Source of the DNA: Streptomyces sp. HSG2
GTDB lineage: Bacteria; Actinomycetota; Actinomycetes; Streptomycetales; Streptomycetaceae
Direction: 5' to 3'
NCBI RefSeq assembly: GCF_016598575.1
Contig: NZ_CP066801.1
Coordinates: 4,692,501 to 4,756,500, forward strand
Length of the DNA: 64,000 nucleotides
Shown: positions 54,979 to 63,774 of the stretch, in pieces
How the letters are laid out: every line of letters starts with the position of its first letter
How positions within the stretch are numbered: position 1 is the stretch's first letter
The notes under the pieces: generated by a model
Seen by the model: the letters and a program-made list of their open reading frames with translations, nothing else
What the model was told of the DNA's origin: nothing
Databases searched by the model: none
Program-made: the position numbers and the translations under genes

Positions 54979-55850
54979 GACGGCGTGCCCATCCAACGGC
55001 CGCGAAGCCCTGCCAACACGGCGACGGACACGGCGAGCAGGACGAGGCTGAGCGCCATCGCCGCCGCCGGGTCCCGCTGCAGCGCGAGGTAGACGGCCAA
55101 GGGCATCGTCTGGGTGCGGCCGGGGAAGTTGCCCGCGAACGTGATCGTCGCCCCGAACTCGCCGAGAGCCCGCGCCCAGGCGAGTACGGCTCCGGCGGCG
55201 ATCCCCGGGGCGGCGAGGGGGAGGGTGACGCGCCGGAAGGCGGTGAGGCGGGAGGCTCCCAGGGTCGCGGCGGCCTCCTCGTAGCGGTGATCGCCGGCTC
55301 GCAGCGCGCCCTCGACGCTGATCACGAGGAACGGCATCGCCACGAACGTCTCGGCCAGGACGACACCGGCGGTGGTGAACGGCAGCGTGATCCCGAACCA
55401 CGCGTCCAGCCGCTCTCCGACGATCCCGTTCCGGCCGAAGGCCAGCAGCAGCGCGACACCGCCCACCACCGGCGGCAGGACCAGCGGAAGCGTCACCAGG
55501 GACCGCAACAGCCGGCGTCCTGGGAAATCGGTACGGGCCAGCAGCCACGCCAGCGGGACGCCGAGGAGCAGGCTGAGAGCGGTGGCGCAGGTGGCGCACA
55601 CCAGGGACAGACGCAGTGCCGGCCACACCACCTCGCCGGACCACCCTCCGGCCGGCTCCGCCCAGGGGGTACGGACGAGGAGGGCGCCGAGAGGGAGGAT
55701 CAGGAAGGCGAGGCCGACCAGGGCGGGGATCAGCAGGACCGGCGGCACGTTCCGGCCCCGCCCGCCGCCGGGCGCCGTCGGGCCGCCACGTCGCGGGCGT
55801 CGTGCGACCGGTGCGGCGCCGCCGGTCCTGTGGCGATCGGCGCGACTCAC
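54975..55850 (-). CDS. modB: molybdate ABC transporter permease
   Basis: This 291-residue inner-membrane permease has about six hydrophobic segments. The binding-protein-dependent loop is EAAATLGASRLTAFRRVTLPLAAPGI, the coupling site for the ATPase. PLVLPPVVGGVALLLAFG and LAETFVAMPFLVISVEGAL are typical of ModB. The GTG at 55850 overlaps the modA stop by four bases (GTGA), and the modB stop overlaps modC in the same way. The first 30 residues are hydrophilic and rich in Arg/Pro; a later GTG is possible. Confidence 0.92.
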   Translation of the reverse strand: MSRADRHRTGGAAPVARRPRRGGPTAPGGGRGRNVPPVLLIPALVGLAFLILPLGALLVRTPWAEPAGGWSGEVVWPALRLSLVCATCATALSLLLGVPLAWLLARTDFPGRRLLRSLVTLPLVLPPVVGGVALLLAFGRNGIVGERLDAWFGITLPFTTAGVVLAETFVAMPFLVISVEGALRAGDHRYEEAAATLGASRLTAFRRVTLPLAAPGIAAGAVLAWARALGEFGATITFAGNFPGRTQTMPLAVYLALQRDPAAAMALSLVLLAVSVAVLAGLRGRWMGTPS

Positions 55851-56668
55851 GGTGCGAGGAACCCCGCCCCGTCCAGTACACGCCGGCCCTCCGCCGAGGT
55901 GACCAGGTCCAGGAATGCCTGGCCGGCGTCGGGGTTCTCGGACCGCCTGAGCCGGGCGATCGGGTAGTCGTTCGTCGCCTCCGCGGCCTCGGGGAAATCC
56001 ACCCCGCCCACGGCGTCGCCGGCCGCCGCGACGTCGGTGCGGTAGACGAGCGCGGCATCCGCCTCGTCCAACCGGACCTTGGTCAGAGCGCCGCGGACGT
56101 CTTCCTCGTACGAGGAGGGTGTGAGCCGGACTCCCCCGGCGGACAGGGCCTTCCTCGCCGCGGATCCGCACGGCACGGTCTCGGCGCACACCACCACCTT
56201 CAGGTCCGTCCTGGCGAGATCGCCGAGAGAGGTGATCCCGTCCGGGTTGCCCGGTCGGGTGGCGATCTCCAGCCGATTGCGGGCGAACACCACCGGGGCG
56301 CCGGCGGTCTCCCCGGCGTCGGCGACGGTCTTCATGGTCACGGGATCGGCCGCGGCGAACACGTCGGCGGGGGCCCCGGCCGCGATGCCCGCCGCTAGCC
56401 CGTCGCTGCCGCCGAGACTCAACGTCACCTCGGTCCCGGGGTGGCTCTTCTCGAAGGTCTCGGCGAGCGCGGCGAAGGTCTCTTCCAAGGAGGCGGCGGC
56501 GAACACCGTGACCACACCGCCGATGCTCGGGGCGACGTCCCCCGCGCGGGCGTCGCCCGAGGGGCCGGCGGGGGAACAGGCGCCCAGCAGGAGCAGGGCG
56601 GCGACTCCGGCCGCCGGGCCGGCGGCCCTCGGGACACGGCGGGACCGAACCGCCGCGCGGCTCGTCAT
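55847..56668 (-). CDS. modA: molybdate-binding lipoprotein
   Basis: This 273-residue substrate-binding protein is exported: a basic start, a hydrophobic core (GPAAGVAALLLLG) and the lipobox LGAC place the lipid-modified cysteine near residue 31. The mature part has VTVFAAASLEETFAALAETFEKSHP and GAPADVFAAADPVTM, hallmarks of ModA, and ends near PIARLRRSENPDAGQAFLDLVTSAEGR. It captures oxyanions outside the membrane and hands them to ModB. GAGGAG precedes the ATG. It starts the modABC operon; no ModE-like regulator gene is adjacent. Confidence 0.92.
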   Translation of the reverse strand: MTSRAAVRSRRVPRAAGPAAGVAALLLLGACSPAGPSGDARAGDVAPSIGGVVTVFAAASLEETFAALAETFEKSHPGTEVTLSLGGSDGLAAGIAAGAPADVFAAADPVTMKTVADAGETAGAPVVFARNRLEIATRPGNPDGITSLGDLARTDLKVVVCAETVPCGSAARKALSAGGVRLTPSSYEEDVRGALTKVRLDEADAALVYRTDVAAAGDAVGGVDFPEAAEATNDYPIARLRRSENPDAGQAFLDLVTSAEGRRVLDGAGFLAP

Positions 56669-56891
56669 GGGGCACTCCTCTGCGTCGGCGGCGGAGGTAC
56701 TCGCGAACGGGCTGCCGGCGTGGCCTCCGCAACGGCGGACTGACGGCGCGTCCACGAGGCAGGTGCCCCGCTTCGTCGCACGAGCGAGGGTATCCGCTCG
56801 CCCGCGGCGGGTGTGCGGGGGGCGACTTCGCCGCGGACCTCGGGTGCGGACGCCCGGCCGGCGACCTCGGTGCTCGGCCGATCCGGCACCC

Positions 56892-57098
56892 TCAGGCGGG
56901 TGTCGCCGATCGGGCTCCGTCGGCCGCGCGATGCGGCGGGACGACCCGGCCGTCGGGCAGGATCTCGCCGGTGTCCTCGAAGAACACGACGCCGTTGCAC
57001 AGCAGGCTCCAACCCTGCTCCGGGTGGTGCGCGGCGAGGCGGGCGGACTCCCGGTCGGCGGAGTCGGCGGACGGACAGGGCGGCTGATGTGGGCACAT
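56892..57098 (-). CDS. DUF5999 family small protein
   Basis: The 68-residue protein has a cysteine-containing start MCPHQPPCPSADSADRESA, then HHPEQGWSLLCNGVVFFEDTGEILPDG, and a histidine-containing end VVPPHRAA. This matches small DUF5999 proteins widespread in streptomycetes. The three cysteines and several histidines suggest a metal site. The function is unknown. The ATG at 57098 follows the conserved family start. It is on the same strand as modABC, about 220 bases upstream of modA. Confidence 0.75.
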   Translation of the reverse strand: MCPHQPPCPSADSADRESARLAAHHPEQGWSLLCNGVVFFEDTGEILPDGRVVPPHRAADGARSATPA

Positions 57099-57479
57099 GG
57101 CGGGGATCTCTCGGTCTGACCTCGGGGGAGAGACCGCCGTGCGCGGTGTCCCGGACGATGAACCGTCGTCCACGGCCGCACCCCCGTCGGTGAGTCGGTC
57201 GGTTCGACCCCAGTGTTGCCTCGCGGGCCCTGTTCCGCAGGGATTTCGCACGACCGCCGCCCCGGCTTCCGGACGTCTCACCCTCGCGGGCGGGTCGCGG
57301 TCCCCGGCGCGCCCGGAAGGGCGGCGAGTCACGGTCGGCAGGGGGGAGCGCTGTCGGCGTCCTCGCCTGACGGAAACACGCGCGGGCGGCGCCGGCCGGT
57401 GAGCACTGGCCGGCGCCGCCGCACCCCGGTCGCGGACGTGGCGAATCGGGTCGGCTCGGAGGTCCGTTCTTCCGGTGGG
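57099..57479. other. intergenic region upstream of the DUF5999 gene
   Basis: These 381 bases hold no convincing gene. The part nearest the next gene contains its terminator (57385-57420). The remaining stretch before the DUF5999 start presumably holds that gene's promoter, but I see no clear -35/-10 pair. Confidence 0.35.
57385..57420 (-). terminator. terminator of the unknown gene at 57480-58064
   Basis: A perfect 13-base inverted repeat, GGCGGCGCCGGCC (57385-57397) with GGCCGGCGCCGCC (57408-57420) around a 10-base loop, lies 60 bases after the stop of the minus-strand gene. Confidence 0.65.
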
Positions 57480-58064
57480 TCAGGCGGGCGAACCGAGGAG
57501 GCCGCCCGTGCGGTGTCGTGCCGTGAGCACGGGGAGGAGTTCGGTGACGGGGCGTGGCCGATCGGCCACGATGCCCGGTGGGGCCGGGGCCAGCGGGACC
57601 AACAGGTCCGTCGGGTCCGGGTGTCCGGTCGCGGCGTCCGCCCCGCCGTCGTGGTGCAGCCACAGGGCGAGCATGTAGAGGCCGGGTACGGAGAGCAGGC
57701 GTGGCTGGGTCTCGCGTTCCGCTTCCTCCGCTCGGCGGAGCGCGCGCTCGGTCGCCGGCACGTAGGGACCCTCGAAGAAGTGCGAGAAGGCCCAGCCGTC
57801 CGGGGTCAGCGTGGTCTCCGCGGCGGCGATCGACGCCCCACCGCCCCGGATCAGGAAGCGCCAGCCGGTCAGCCGCGTCACGGGTGTGCCCTCGGCGGTG
57901 ACCCGCTCGAGCGTGTGGACGGGGAGAGGGAGGTCGGGGGCGAGTGGACCCTCCTCGCGCGGCAACGAGGAGGTGCGCGCCTCGCGGACGGCCGTCGGCG
58001 AGGCGAGGGCGACGAGGACCGAGCGGAGCGCGGGCGAGGGGGGCGGGGGGAAGCGGAGCGGCAT
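57480..58064 (-). CDS. conserved protein of unknown function, 194 residues
   Basis: I recognise no domain. The protein has a proline/arginine-rich start and a block VTRLTGWRFLIRGGGASIAAAETTLTPDGWAFSHFFEGPYV. A helical part (ALRRAEEAERETQPRLLSVPGLYMLALWLHHDGG) follows, and PTDLLVPLAPAPPGI is near the C terminus. No signal peptide or membrane segment is present. The ATG at 58064 is chosen; the in-frame extension to 58202 looks non-coding. A terminator follows the stop codon. Confidence 0.65.
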   Translation of the reverse strand: MPLRFPPPPSPALRSVLVALASPTAVREARTSSLPREEGPLAPDLPLPVHTLERVTAEGTPVTRLTGWRFLIRGGGASIAAAETTLTPDGWAFSHFFEGPYVPATERALRRAEEAERETQPRLLSVPGLYMLALWLHHDGGADAATGHPDPTDLLVPLAPAPPGIVADRPRPVTELLPVLTARHRTGGLLGSPA

Positions 58065-58619
58065 GGCGGGATCGCCTCTCGTTCGAAGGGGCGTGGCGCG
58101 GGAAGGGTGCGGCGTGGCTTCGCAGGAGACGGGGCGGAGAACGACGGCCGGTGACGCGGCGCGGCCGTGAGGGGGGCCGGTCGAGGTCCGTCCTGGGTCC
58201 ACGCGGCGACCGGATCCCGCGCGTGGGGACGTCGACCCACTACCCCGACCCCGAGCTTATACGAGGGCGTGTAGCGGGAGATCGGACTACCAGTTCCCGT
58301 TCGATCAGGCAAGGTCGCATCGCGTCGTCGATTCGCGGAAATCATCCCGATTCCCGAGGGCGAGGGGTCCGATCGGCCTCGCGAAAGGCGACCTGCGGGG
58401 GTCGGCCGGTTTTGGTCGGCGCTTTTGGCCTCGCATCGATCGGGTACTGGTGACTCGGGCGGAAAGCCGAGTGTGCCACCGATCACACAGGGGGAGCGTA
58501 ACCGTTCACGCGGTGTCTCGCCCGCGTTATCGATCGCTCGGACTGGGCAGCATCATCCCACCTGACCCGTACGCCGACGGTCCGCCCGATGGTCCGCCGA
58601 TCCGAGAAGGGACGCCTCC
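58065..58619. other. 555-base divergent intergenic region
   Basis: This gap between divergent genes is lower in GC than its surroundings. No gene is evident in it. A minus-strand AT-rich patch near 58256-58262 (CTTATAC on the plus strand) could be a -10 box for the 57480-58064 gene. A small hairpin ACTCGG/CCGAGT is at 58453-58472. Promoters for the ligase gene are not clear. Confidence 0.35.
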
Positions 58620-60137
58620 ATGGGGGAGAAGGTCGAGGCAGGTCGGTTCGACCTGTCCGATCGCCGGCGCTACCGGGACAAGCTCAGGCGATGCCTGAGG
58701 GGGCTGGAGCGCCTCCTGGCGGAGCAGCGGTTCGACAGCCCCAGGAACCTGATGGGTGTGGAGATCGAACTCAACCTCGTCGGTGCCGACGGCATGCCGA
58801 GAATGTTGAACGCGCAAGTCCTGGAGCGCATTGCCAGTCGCGACTTCCAGACCGAACTGGCCATGTTCAATCTGGAGGTCAACGTCAGTCCGCACCGCTT
58901 GGCGGGGCGGGTTCTCGATCACCTCGCCGAGGAAATTCGCACCTCGCTGGCATATGCCGACCGGAAAGCCGGTGAACTGTCGGCGAGCGTGGTGATGATC
59001 GGTATTCTTCCCACCCTCGACCGTGACGACCTCGTCTCGTCGAACCTCTCCGCCGTCGATCGCTACGCCATGCTCAACGAGCAGATCGTCACCGCGCGAG
59101 GAGAGGACTTCGAGTTGGACATCGACGGGGTCGAGCGGCTCGCCTGTACCTCGAAGTCCATCGCGCCCGAGGCGGCCTGCACGTCGGTGCAGCTCCACCT
59201 CCAGGTCACTCCCGAGCGGTTCGCCGACGTCTGGAACGCGGCGCAGGCGGTGGCCGCCGCGCAGATCGCGATCGGTGCCAACTCCCCCTTCCTCTTCGGT
59301 CGGGAGCTCTGGCGCGAGTCCCGGCCCCCGCTCTTCCGGCAGTCCACCGACACCCGCCCGCCGGAGTTGCGGGCACAGGGGGTCCGGCCCCGCACGTGGT
59401 TCGGCGAGCGGTGGGTGAACTCCGCCCACGACCTCTTCGAGGAGAACCTCCGGTACTACCCGTCCCTGCTGCCGATCTGCGACGAGGAGGACCCCCTCGA
59501 CGTGCTCGACCGCGGCGGTGTGCCGTCGCTGGCCGAGCTGGCGCTCCACAACGGCACCGTCTACCGCTGGAACCGCCCCGTCTACGACGTCGCCGACGGA
59601 GTGCCGCACCTGAGAGTGGAGAACCGGGTTCTGCCGGCCGGCCCCACCGTCGCCGACGTGTTGGCCAACGCCGCCTTCTACTACGGCGTCGTGCGGGCCC
59701 TCGCCGACCAGCCGCGTCCGCTGTGGGGCCGGCTGCCGTTCGAGGCGGCCGCCGCGAACTTCGACGCCGCGTGCCGGGAGGGCATCGAGGCCGTTCTCAC
59801 CTGGCCGCGTCGGGGGCGTCACGGAGGAACCGCGCCAATCGACGCCGCGACACTGGTGCTGGAGGAGTTGCTGCCGCTGGCCCACGCGGGCCTGGACGCC
59901 TGGGGTATCGAGCCTGCCGATCGGGACCTGTACCTGGGTGTGGTCGAGGAGCGATGCAGGCGCCGGGTCAACGGGGCGTCCTGGCAGGCGTCGACGTTCC
60001 ATCGCGCCCTGGAGTCGGGGATGTCGCGCGAGGCGGCGCTCGCCGCGATGACCCGCCGCTACCGCGAGTTGGCCTGTCTGGGAGACCCCGTCCACCGGTG
60101 GCCGGTGGGACTGCCCGACCCGGTGCCGTTGGCGTGA
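58620..60137 (+). CDS. glutamate-cysteine ligase family protein (GCS2 type)
   Basis: The 505-residue protein has the GCS2 fold start NLMGVEIELNLVG (residues 42-54), with the metal/glutamate-binding acidic pair, then FNLEVNVSPH, a substrate region TSVQLHLQVTPERFADVWNAAQAVAA and ANSPFLFGREL, and HLRVENRVLPAGPTVAD. Family members ligate glutamate to cysteine or a related amine with ATP, and similar proteins act in gamma-glutamyl metabolism or ergothioneine synthesis (EgtA). The substrate here is unknown and no egt or mycothiol genes are adjacent. The ATG at 58620 is preceded by GAGAAGGG. No signal peptide is present. Confidence 0.82.
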   Translation: MGEKVEAGRFDLSDRRRYRDKLRRCLRGLERLLAEQRFDSPRNLMGVEIELNLVGADGMPRMLNAQVLERIASRDFQTELAMFNLEVNVSPHRLAGRVLDHLAEEIRTSLAYADRKAGELSASVVMIGILPTLDRDDLVSSNLSAVDRYAMLNEQIVTARGEDFELDIDGVERLACTSKSIAPEAACTSVQLHLQVTPERFADVWNAAQAVAAAQIAIGANSPFLFGRELWRESRPPLFRQSTDTRPPELRAQGVRPRTWFGERWVNSAHDLFEENLRYYPSLLPICDEEDPLDVLDRGGVPSLAELALHNGTVYRWNRPVYDVADGVPHLRVENRVLPAGPTVADVLANAAFYYGVVRALADQPRPLWGRLPFEAAAANFDAACREGIEAVLTWPRRGRHGGTAPIDAATLVLEELLPLAHAGLDAWGIEPADRDLYLGVVEERCRRRVNGASWQASTFHRALESGMSREAALAAMTRRYRELACLGDPVHRWPVGLPDPVPLA

Positions 60138-60389
60138 CCCGTCCGGTCGCGCGGGCGCGTGCCGTTCGCGCCCCACACGACGACCCGGCCGGGCCGCCCG
60201 CGCGGTGAGGAGCGGCGCGGCCGTCCCCGCCGACGACTCCACGTGTTTCCCCTTCGCGCCCACCCTGGGCTTCGACCGGATGCGCGAGCCGGGCCCCGGC
60301 GGGAAACGCCGGTTCGCCGCCGAGGCTCGCCGGCGTCCATACTGACCGGGCAAGCGGCGGCGACTTCCGGTGGCGTGATGGAGGCTGGT

Positions 60390-61199
60390 GTGCAGGCGGA
60401 GGCGGACCCGTTGGGCGACCCCCTTTCCCCATGGCGTCCGGAGCGGCCACCACGGCGCGTCCTGCGCGACGAGACGCTGCTCGTCCTGGCGCTCTCTCTG
60501 GGCGCGAGCGGCGTCGCCGCTCTGATCAGCTTCGTCGGATCGGTCACCCGGCCGGGCGGGCTCAAGGACCAGGCGGCCACACTGAACGCGTCGGCCGCCC
60601 CCGGCCGCCCCTGGCTCGACCTGGCCTGGCAGCTCTTCGGAATCGCCACCGCCCTGGTTCCGGTCGCCCTCGTCGCGCACCTGCTGTTGCGGGAGGGGAA
60701 GGGCCTACGGGTGCTGGGGTTCGACCTGCGACGGCCTTGGACCGACCTGGGGCGCGGCGCCGCGGTCGCCGCCGTCGTCGGAAGCACCGGCATCGCCTTC
60801 TACCTGGCCGCCCGCGCACTCGGCTTCAACCTCACCGTGGTGCCCGAGGCGCTTCCCGAGGTGTGGTGGAAGTACCCGGTGCTCGTGCTCTCGGCGGTAC
60901 AGAACTCCGTGCTGGAGGAGGTGATCGTCCTGGGCTATCTCCTGCGTCGGCTGGACCAGGCGGGGTGGTCGCCTCGGGCCTCCATGGCCACCAGTGCCCT
61001 GCTGCGCGGTTCCTACCACCTCTATCAGGGCGTCGGCGGGTTCATCGGAAACGTCGCCATGGGCGTCCTCTTCGTGTACTTGTACCGGCGCTGGGGACGG
61101 GTGGGCCCGCTGGTCGTGGCCCACGCCCTGCTCGACATCGGGGCGTTCGTCGGGTACGGCCTTCTGGCGGGCAAGGTGGGCTGGCTGCCCACCGCGTGA
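60390..61199 (+). CDS. CPBP family intramembrane metalloprotease
   Basis: This 269-residue membrane protein has around seven hydrophobic segments and the CPBP (Abi/CAAX-protease) motifs. These are EEVIVLGYLLRRL (first, with the two catalytic glutamates), SYHLYQG (second, histidine), and HALLDIG (third, where Asp replaces the more common Asn). Family members cleave within membranes or act in bacteriocin immunity; the role here is unknown. GTG 60390 is preferred because GGAGG lies five bases upstream, with ATG 60378 as the alternative. It stands 250 bases after the ligase gene. Confidence 0.85.
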   Translation: MQAEADPLGDPLSPWRPERPPRRVLRDETLLVLALSLGASGVAALISFVGSVTRPGGLKDQAATLNASAAPGRPWLDLAWQLFGIATALVPVALVAHLLLREGKGLRVLGFDLRRPWTDLGRGAAVAAVVGSTGIAFYLAARALGFNLTVVPEALPEVWWKYPVLVLSAVQNSVLEEVIVLGYLLRRLDQAGWSPRASMATSALLRGSYHLYQGVGGFIGNVAMGVLFVYLYRRWGRVGPLVVAHALLDIGAFVGYGLLAGKVGWLPTA

Positions 61200-61298
61200 T
61201 CGGGGAGTCGCCCGGCGACGCCCGCCGCTCCCCGGGTCGACGCCTCCCCTCGCCGCCCCCGGGCGAAGTGTCACGGAACTCTGGCGGATGACCCTTAC

Positions 61299-61324
61299 GC
61301 GATATATCGTTGAGTATCTCGATA
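61299..61324. promoter_or_regulatory. candidate PadR operator
   Basis: The palindrome CGATATATCG (61300-61309) is followed by GTATCTCGATAG (61313-61324), repeating the ATCTCGATA/CGATA core. AT-rich palindromes of this kind upstream of padR genes are typical autoregulatory operators. It ends 27 bases before the start of the gene. Confidence 0.5.
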
Positions 61325-61350
61325 GGTCGGCGATCAGGGAGGTGAGCGCG

Positions 61351-61992
61351 ATGGGCGCACACGGACACGAGCGTGGCCGCGGCGGTCGGAGCGGTGGTCA
61401 GGCGGGCCACTGCGGATGCGGCAGAGACGGGTTCGAGGCGCGCCGTTCCGCCTTCGGCGCGGGTGGACACGGCGGCCGCGGCGGGCCGTTCGGGACCGCC
61501 TTCGGGCCGGGCCCCTGGGGTGGTCGCGGACGAGGCGGGCCGCGAGGTCGGGCGCGCCGTGGCGACGTGCGCGCCTCGCTCCTGGCCTTGCTGAGGAGTC
61601 GGCCCATGCACGGCTACGAGATGATCCAGGAGATCGCCGAACGGAGCGACGGTGCCTGGAAGCCGAGCCCCGGATCGGTCTACCCGACCCTTCAACTCCT
61701 CGAGGACGAGGGTCTGATCGTCAGCGAGAGCGAAGGCGGCAAGAAGCTGTACTCGCTGACGGAGCAGGGTCGCGCGGCGGCCGAGGACGGGCCGGAGGCC
61801 CCGTGGGAGGAGGCCTCCCGCGGGGTGGACTGGGAAGGGCTCAACGACATCCGTCAGGCCGGCTTCGGTCTGCTGGAGGCCTTCGGTCAGGTCTGGAAGA
61901 CCGGAAGCAAGGAACAGCGGGAGAAGGCCCTCGCCGTCGTCGGGGACGCGCGAAAGAGGCTCTACCTGATCCTCGCGGACGAGGACCGGTAG
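61351..61992 (+). CDS. PadR family transcriptional regulator
   Basis: This 213-residue DNA-binding protein has a low-complexity Gly/Arg/His-rich start (residues 1-70, including HCGCGRD) and then the PadR winged helix (VRASLLALLRSRPMHGYEMIQEIAERSDGAWKPSPGSVYPTLQLLEDEGLIVSESEGGKKLYSLTEQG), followed by a C-terminal dimerisation helix region. The ATG at 61351 follows GGGAGG. An AT-rich palindrome lies just upstream. PadR proteins often repress an adjacent transporter; the EamA gene downstream is one possible target. The His/Cys/Gly-rich start might bind metal. Confidence 0.88.
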   Translation: MGAHGHERGRGGRSGGQAGHCGCGRDGFEARRSAFGAGGHGGRGGPFGTAFGPGPWGGRGRGGPRGRARRGDVRASLLALLRSRPMHGYEMIQEIAERSDGAWKPSPGSVYPTLQLLEDEGLIVSESEGGKKLYSLTEQGRAAAEDGPEAPWEEASRGVDWEGLNDIRQAGFGLLEAFGQVWKTGSKEQREKALAVVGDARKRLYLILADEDR

Positions 61993-61998
61993 GGACGT

Positions 61999-62021
61999 CC
62001 GTCGGTCGACCAGACCGACGG
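61999..62021 (+). terminator. terminator of padR
   Basis: CCGTCGGTC (61999-62007) and GACCGACGG (62013-62021) pair perfectly around a five-base loop, seven bases after the stop codon. Confidence 0.65.
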
Positions 62022-62132
62022 AGCGCGCTTCGTCCGGGCGTCCGGGGGTCGCGCCGCCGAGCCCTCGGCCCCCAGGGCGCCGGTTGTCGCCGTGCCCACG
62101 TGGTGGGACAGGTGTCAACCAGGGTGACGCTC

Positions 62133-63158
62133 ATGACGTCGGCCTGTCATCATGGGCCGGTGTTCACGTCAGACAGTGCGCCCGGTGGCCGGGCCAAGGG
62201 CGCGGGTGTCGGTTTGGCCCTGGCGTCGGCGGTCGCCTTCGGCGGCTCCGGTGTCGCCGCCAAACCCCTCATCGAGGCGGGTCTCGACCCGCTCCACGTG
62301 GTGTGGCTCCGCGTCGCCGGAGCGGCGCTGGTGATGCTCCCGCTCGCCTGGCGCCACCGCTCCCTGGTGCGCCGCCACCCGGGTCTGCTCGCGGGCTTCG
62401 GGTTGCTGGCCGTCGCCGGCGTGCAGGCCTGCTACTTCGCGGCCATCTCCCGGATCCCGGTCGGCGTGGCGCTCCTCGTCGAGTATCTCGGCCCCGCGCT
62501 GCTCCTGGGCTGGGTGCGCTTCGTCCAGCGCCGCCCGGTGACCCGGGCCGCCGCCGTCGGCGTGGTCCTGGCCGTCACGGGGCTCGCCTGCGTCGTGGAG
62601 GTCTGGTCCGGGCTCGGTTTCGACGCCCTCGGTCTGCTCTTCGCGCTCGGCGCCGCCTGTTGCCAGGTCGGCTACTTCGTCCTGGCCGATCGGGGCGGTG
62701 ACGCGGGCGAGGGCGCTCCGGAGCCGCTCGGCGTCATCGCGTACGGACTGCTGACCGGGGCCGCCCTCCTCACCGTCGTCGCCCGGCCCTGGAACATGGA
62801 CTGGACGGTGCTGACGAGGGACGTTCCGATGAACGGCACACCGGTCGCCGCGTCGCTCCTGCTCGCCTGGACCGTGCTCATGGCGACCGTGCTGGCCTAC
62901 GTCACCGGTGTGCTCGCGGTACGTCGACTCTCACCGCAGATCGCCGGCGTGGTGGCGTTCCTGGAAGCGGTCGTGGCCGCGACCCTCGCGTGGGTACTGC
63001 TCGACGAGCGACTCTCGACCCCGCAGCTCGTCGGTGGCGTTCTCGTCCTGACCGGCGCGTTCGTCGCCCAGACCGCGACCCCGGTCCGAGCCGCACCGCA
63101 ACCGGTGGCCTCGGGCGGGCCCCGTCGGGAGTCCTCCGCCCGGGAGCCCGCGGCGTAG
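62133..63158 (+). CDS. EamA (DMT) family transporter
   Basis: This 341-residue integral membrane protein has ten hydrophobic segments in two EamA repeats. It begins GVGLALASAVAFGGSGVAAKPLIEAGLDPLHVVWLRVAGAALVMLPLA, and the second repeat ends with VVAFLEAVVAATLAWVLLDERLSTPQLVGGVLVLTGAFVA. Members export amino acids and other metabolites. The start is uncertain: ATG 62133 follows AGGGTG, while GTG 62160 lies closer to the first helix. A remnant of another EamA gene follows within 50 bases. Confidence 0.85.
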   Translation: MTSACHHGPVFTSDSAPGGRAKGAGVGLALASAVAFGGSGVAAKPLIEAGLDPLHVVWLRVAGAALVMLPLAWRHRSLVRRHPGLLAGFGLLAVAGVQACYFAAISRIPVGVALLVEYLGPALLLGWVRFVQRRPVTRAAAVGVVLAVTGLACVVEVWSGLGFDALGLLFALGAACCQVGYFVLADRGGDAGEGAPEPLGVIAYGLLTGAALLTVVARPWNMDWTVLTRDVPMNGTPVAASLLLAWTVLMATVLAYVTGVLAVRRLSPQIAGVVAFLEAVVAATLAWVLLDERLSTPQLVGGVLVLTGAFVAQTATPVRAAPQPVASGGPRRESSAREPAA

Positions 63159-63203
63159 GGTGCCCGCGGATTCTCCGGTTCTTCCGCCTCCGGCCCGCTG
63201 AGG

Positions 63204-63539
63204 CGGGCTCCTCGCGCGCGTTCTCGTGGTGTCCGCCGAGCGTTCGTCGTCATCAGTGGGCCGCTGCTTCCCCTGGCCGTGGCGGAGGGGCTGCTGCCGC
63301 GCTCTGCCGAAACCGGCCTCACCGCGGCACTCGTGGTCCGCGTCGCCGCGGTGCCCACCGCACTCGCCTACGGGCTCCACTTCGCCACCGTTTCGGTGAT
63401 CATGCTTCTGGAGCCCGTGAGCGCGGCCGTCCTGGCCGTGCACCTGCTCGGGGAGCGCCTCACCGTCGCGATGGTGACCGGCACCGTGCTGATGCTCGTC
63501 TCGGTCTCGGCCGTGGCGCTCGGCGAGACGCGAAGGGCA
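63204..63539 (+). pseudogene. EamA transporter remnant (C-terminal half)
   Basis: In frame with position 63204 the translation reads FVVISGPLLPLAVAEG, then SAETGLTAALVVRVAAVPTALAYGLHF and VSVIMLLEPVSAAVLAVHLLGERLT. It ends VTGTVLMLVSVSAVALGE. This is the C-terminal half of an EamA transporter. It lacks a start codon and the first repeat, and about ten residues seem to be missing after AYGLHF. The frame stays open by chance to the window end but is not protein-like after 63540. It is probably a decayed or truncated paralogue of the gene next to it. Confidence 0.55.
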
Positions 63540-63670
63540 CGGGACGGAGGCCACCGGCGGCGGTCCGCCTGGGAGGACACCGCCCCGGTGGGTGAGAGGC
63601 CCCCCGCCGCGCGCGAGTGCGCAACCGGGCACCGGCGCTTGCCACGTGCGCGGCCTCCCGGGCTCCCGGT

Positions 63671-63698
63671 GGTGGGTCGCCTCCACGGGCGGCCCACC
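63671..63698 (-). terminator. terminator of the PPOX-type gene
   Basis: GGTGGGTCGCC (63671-63681) and GGCGGCCCACC (63688-63698) form an 11-base stem with one G-T pair and a six-base loop, about 75 bases after the stop of the minus-strand gene. Confidence 0.5.
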
Positions 63699-63774
63699 AC
63701 GGGGGTGGGGGTGGCGCCCACTCGCGCGGTGCCCCGCCTCGGCGGCGGCCGGGCCGGATTCCGTGAAGGGGGTC

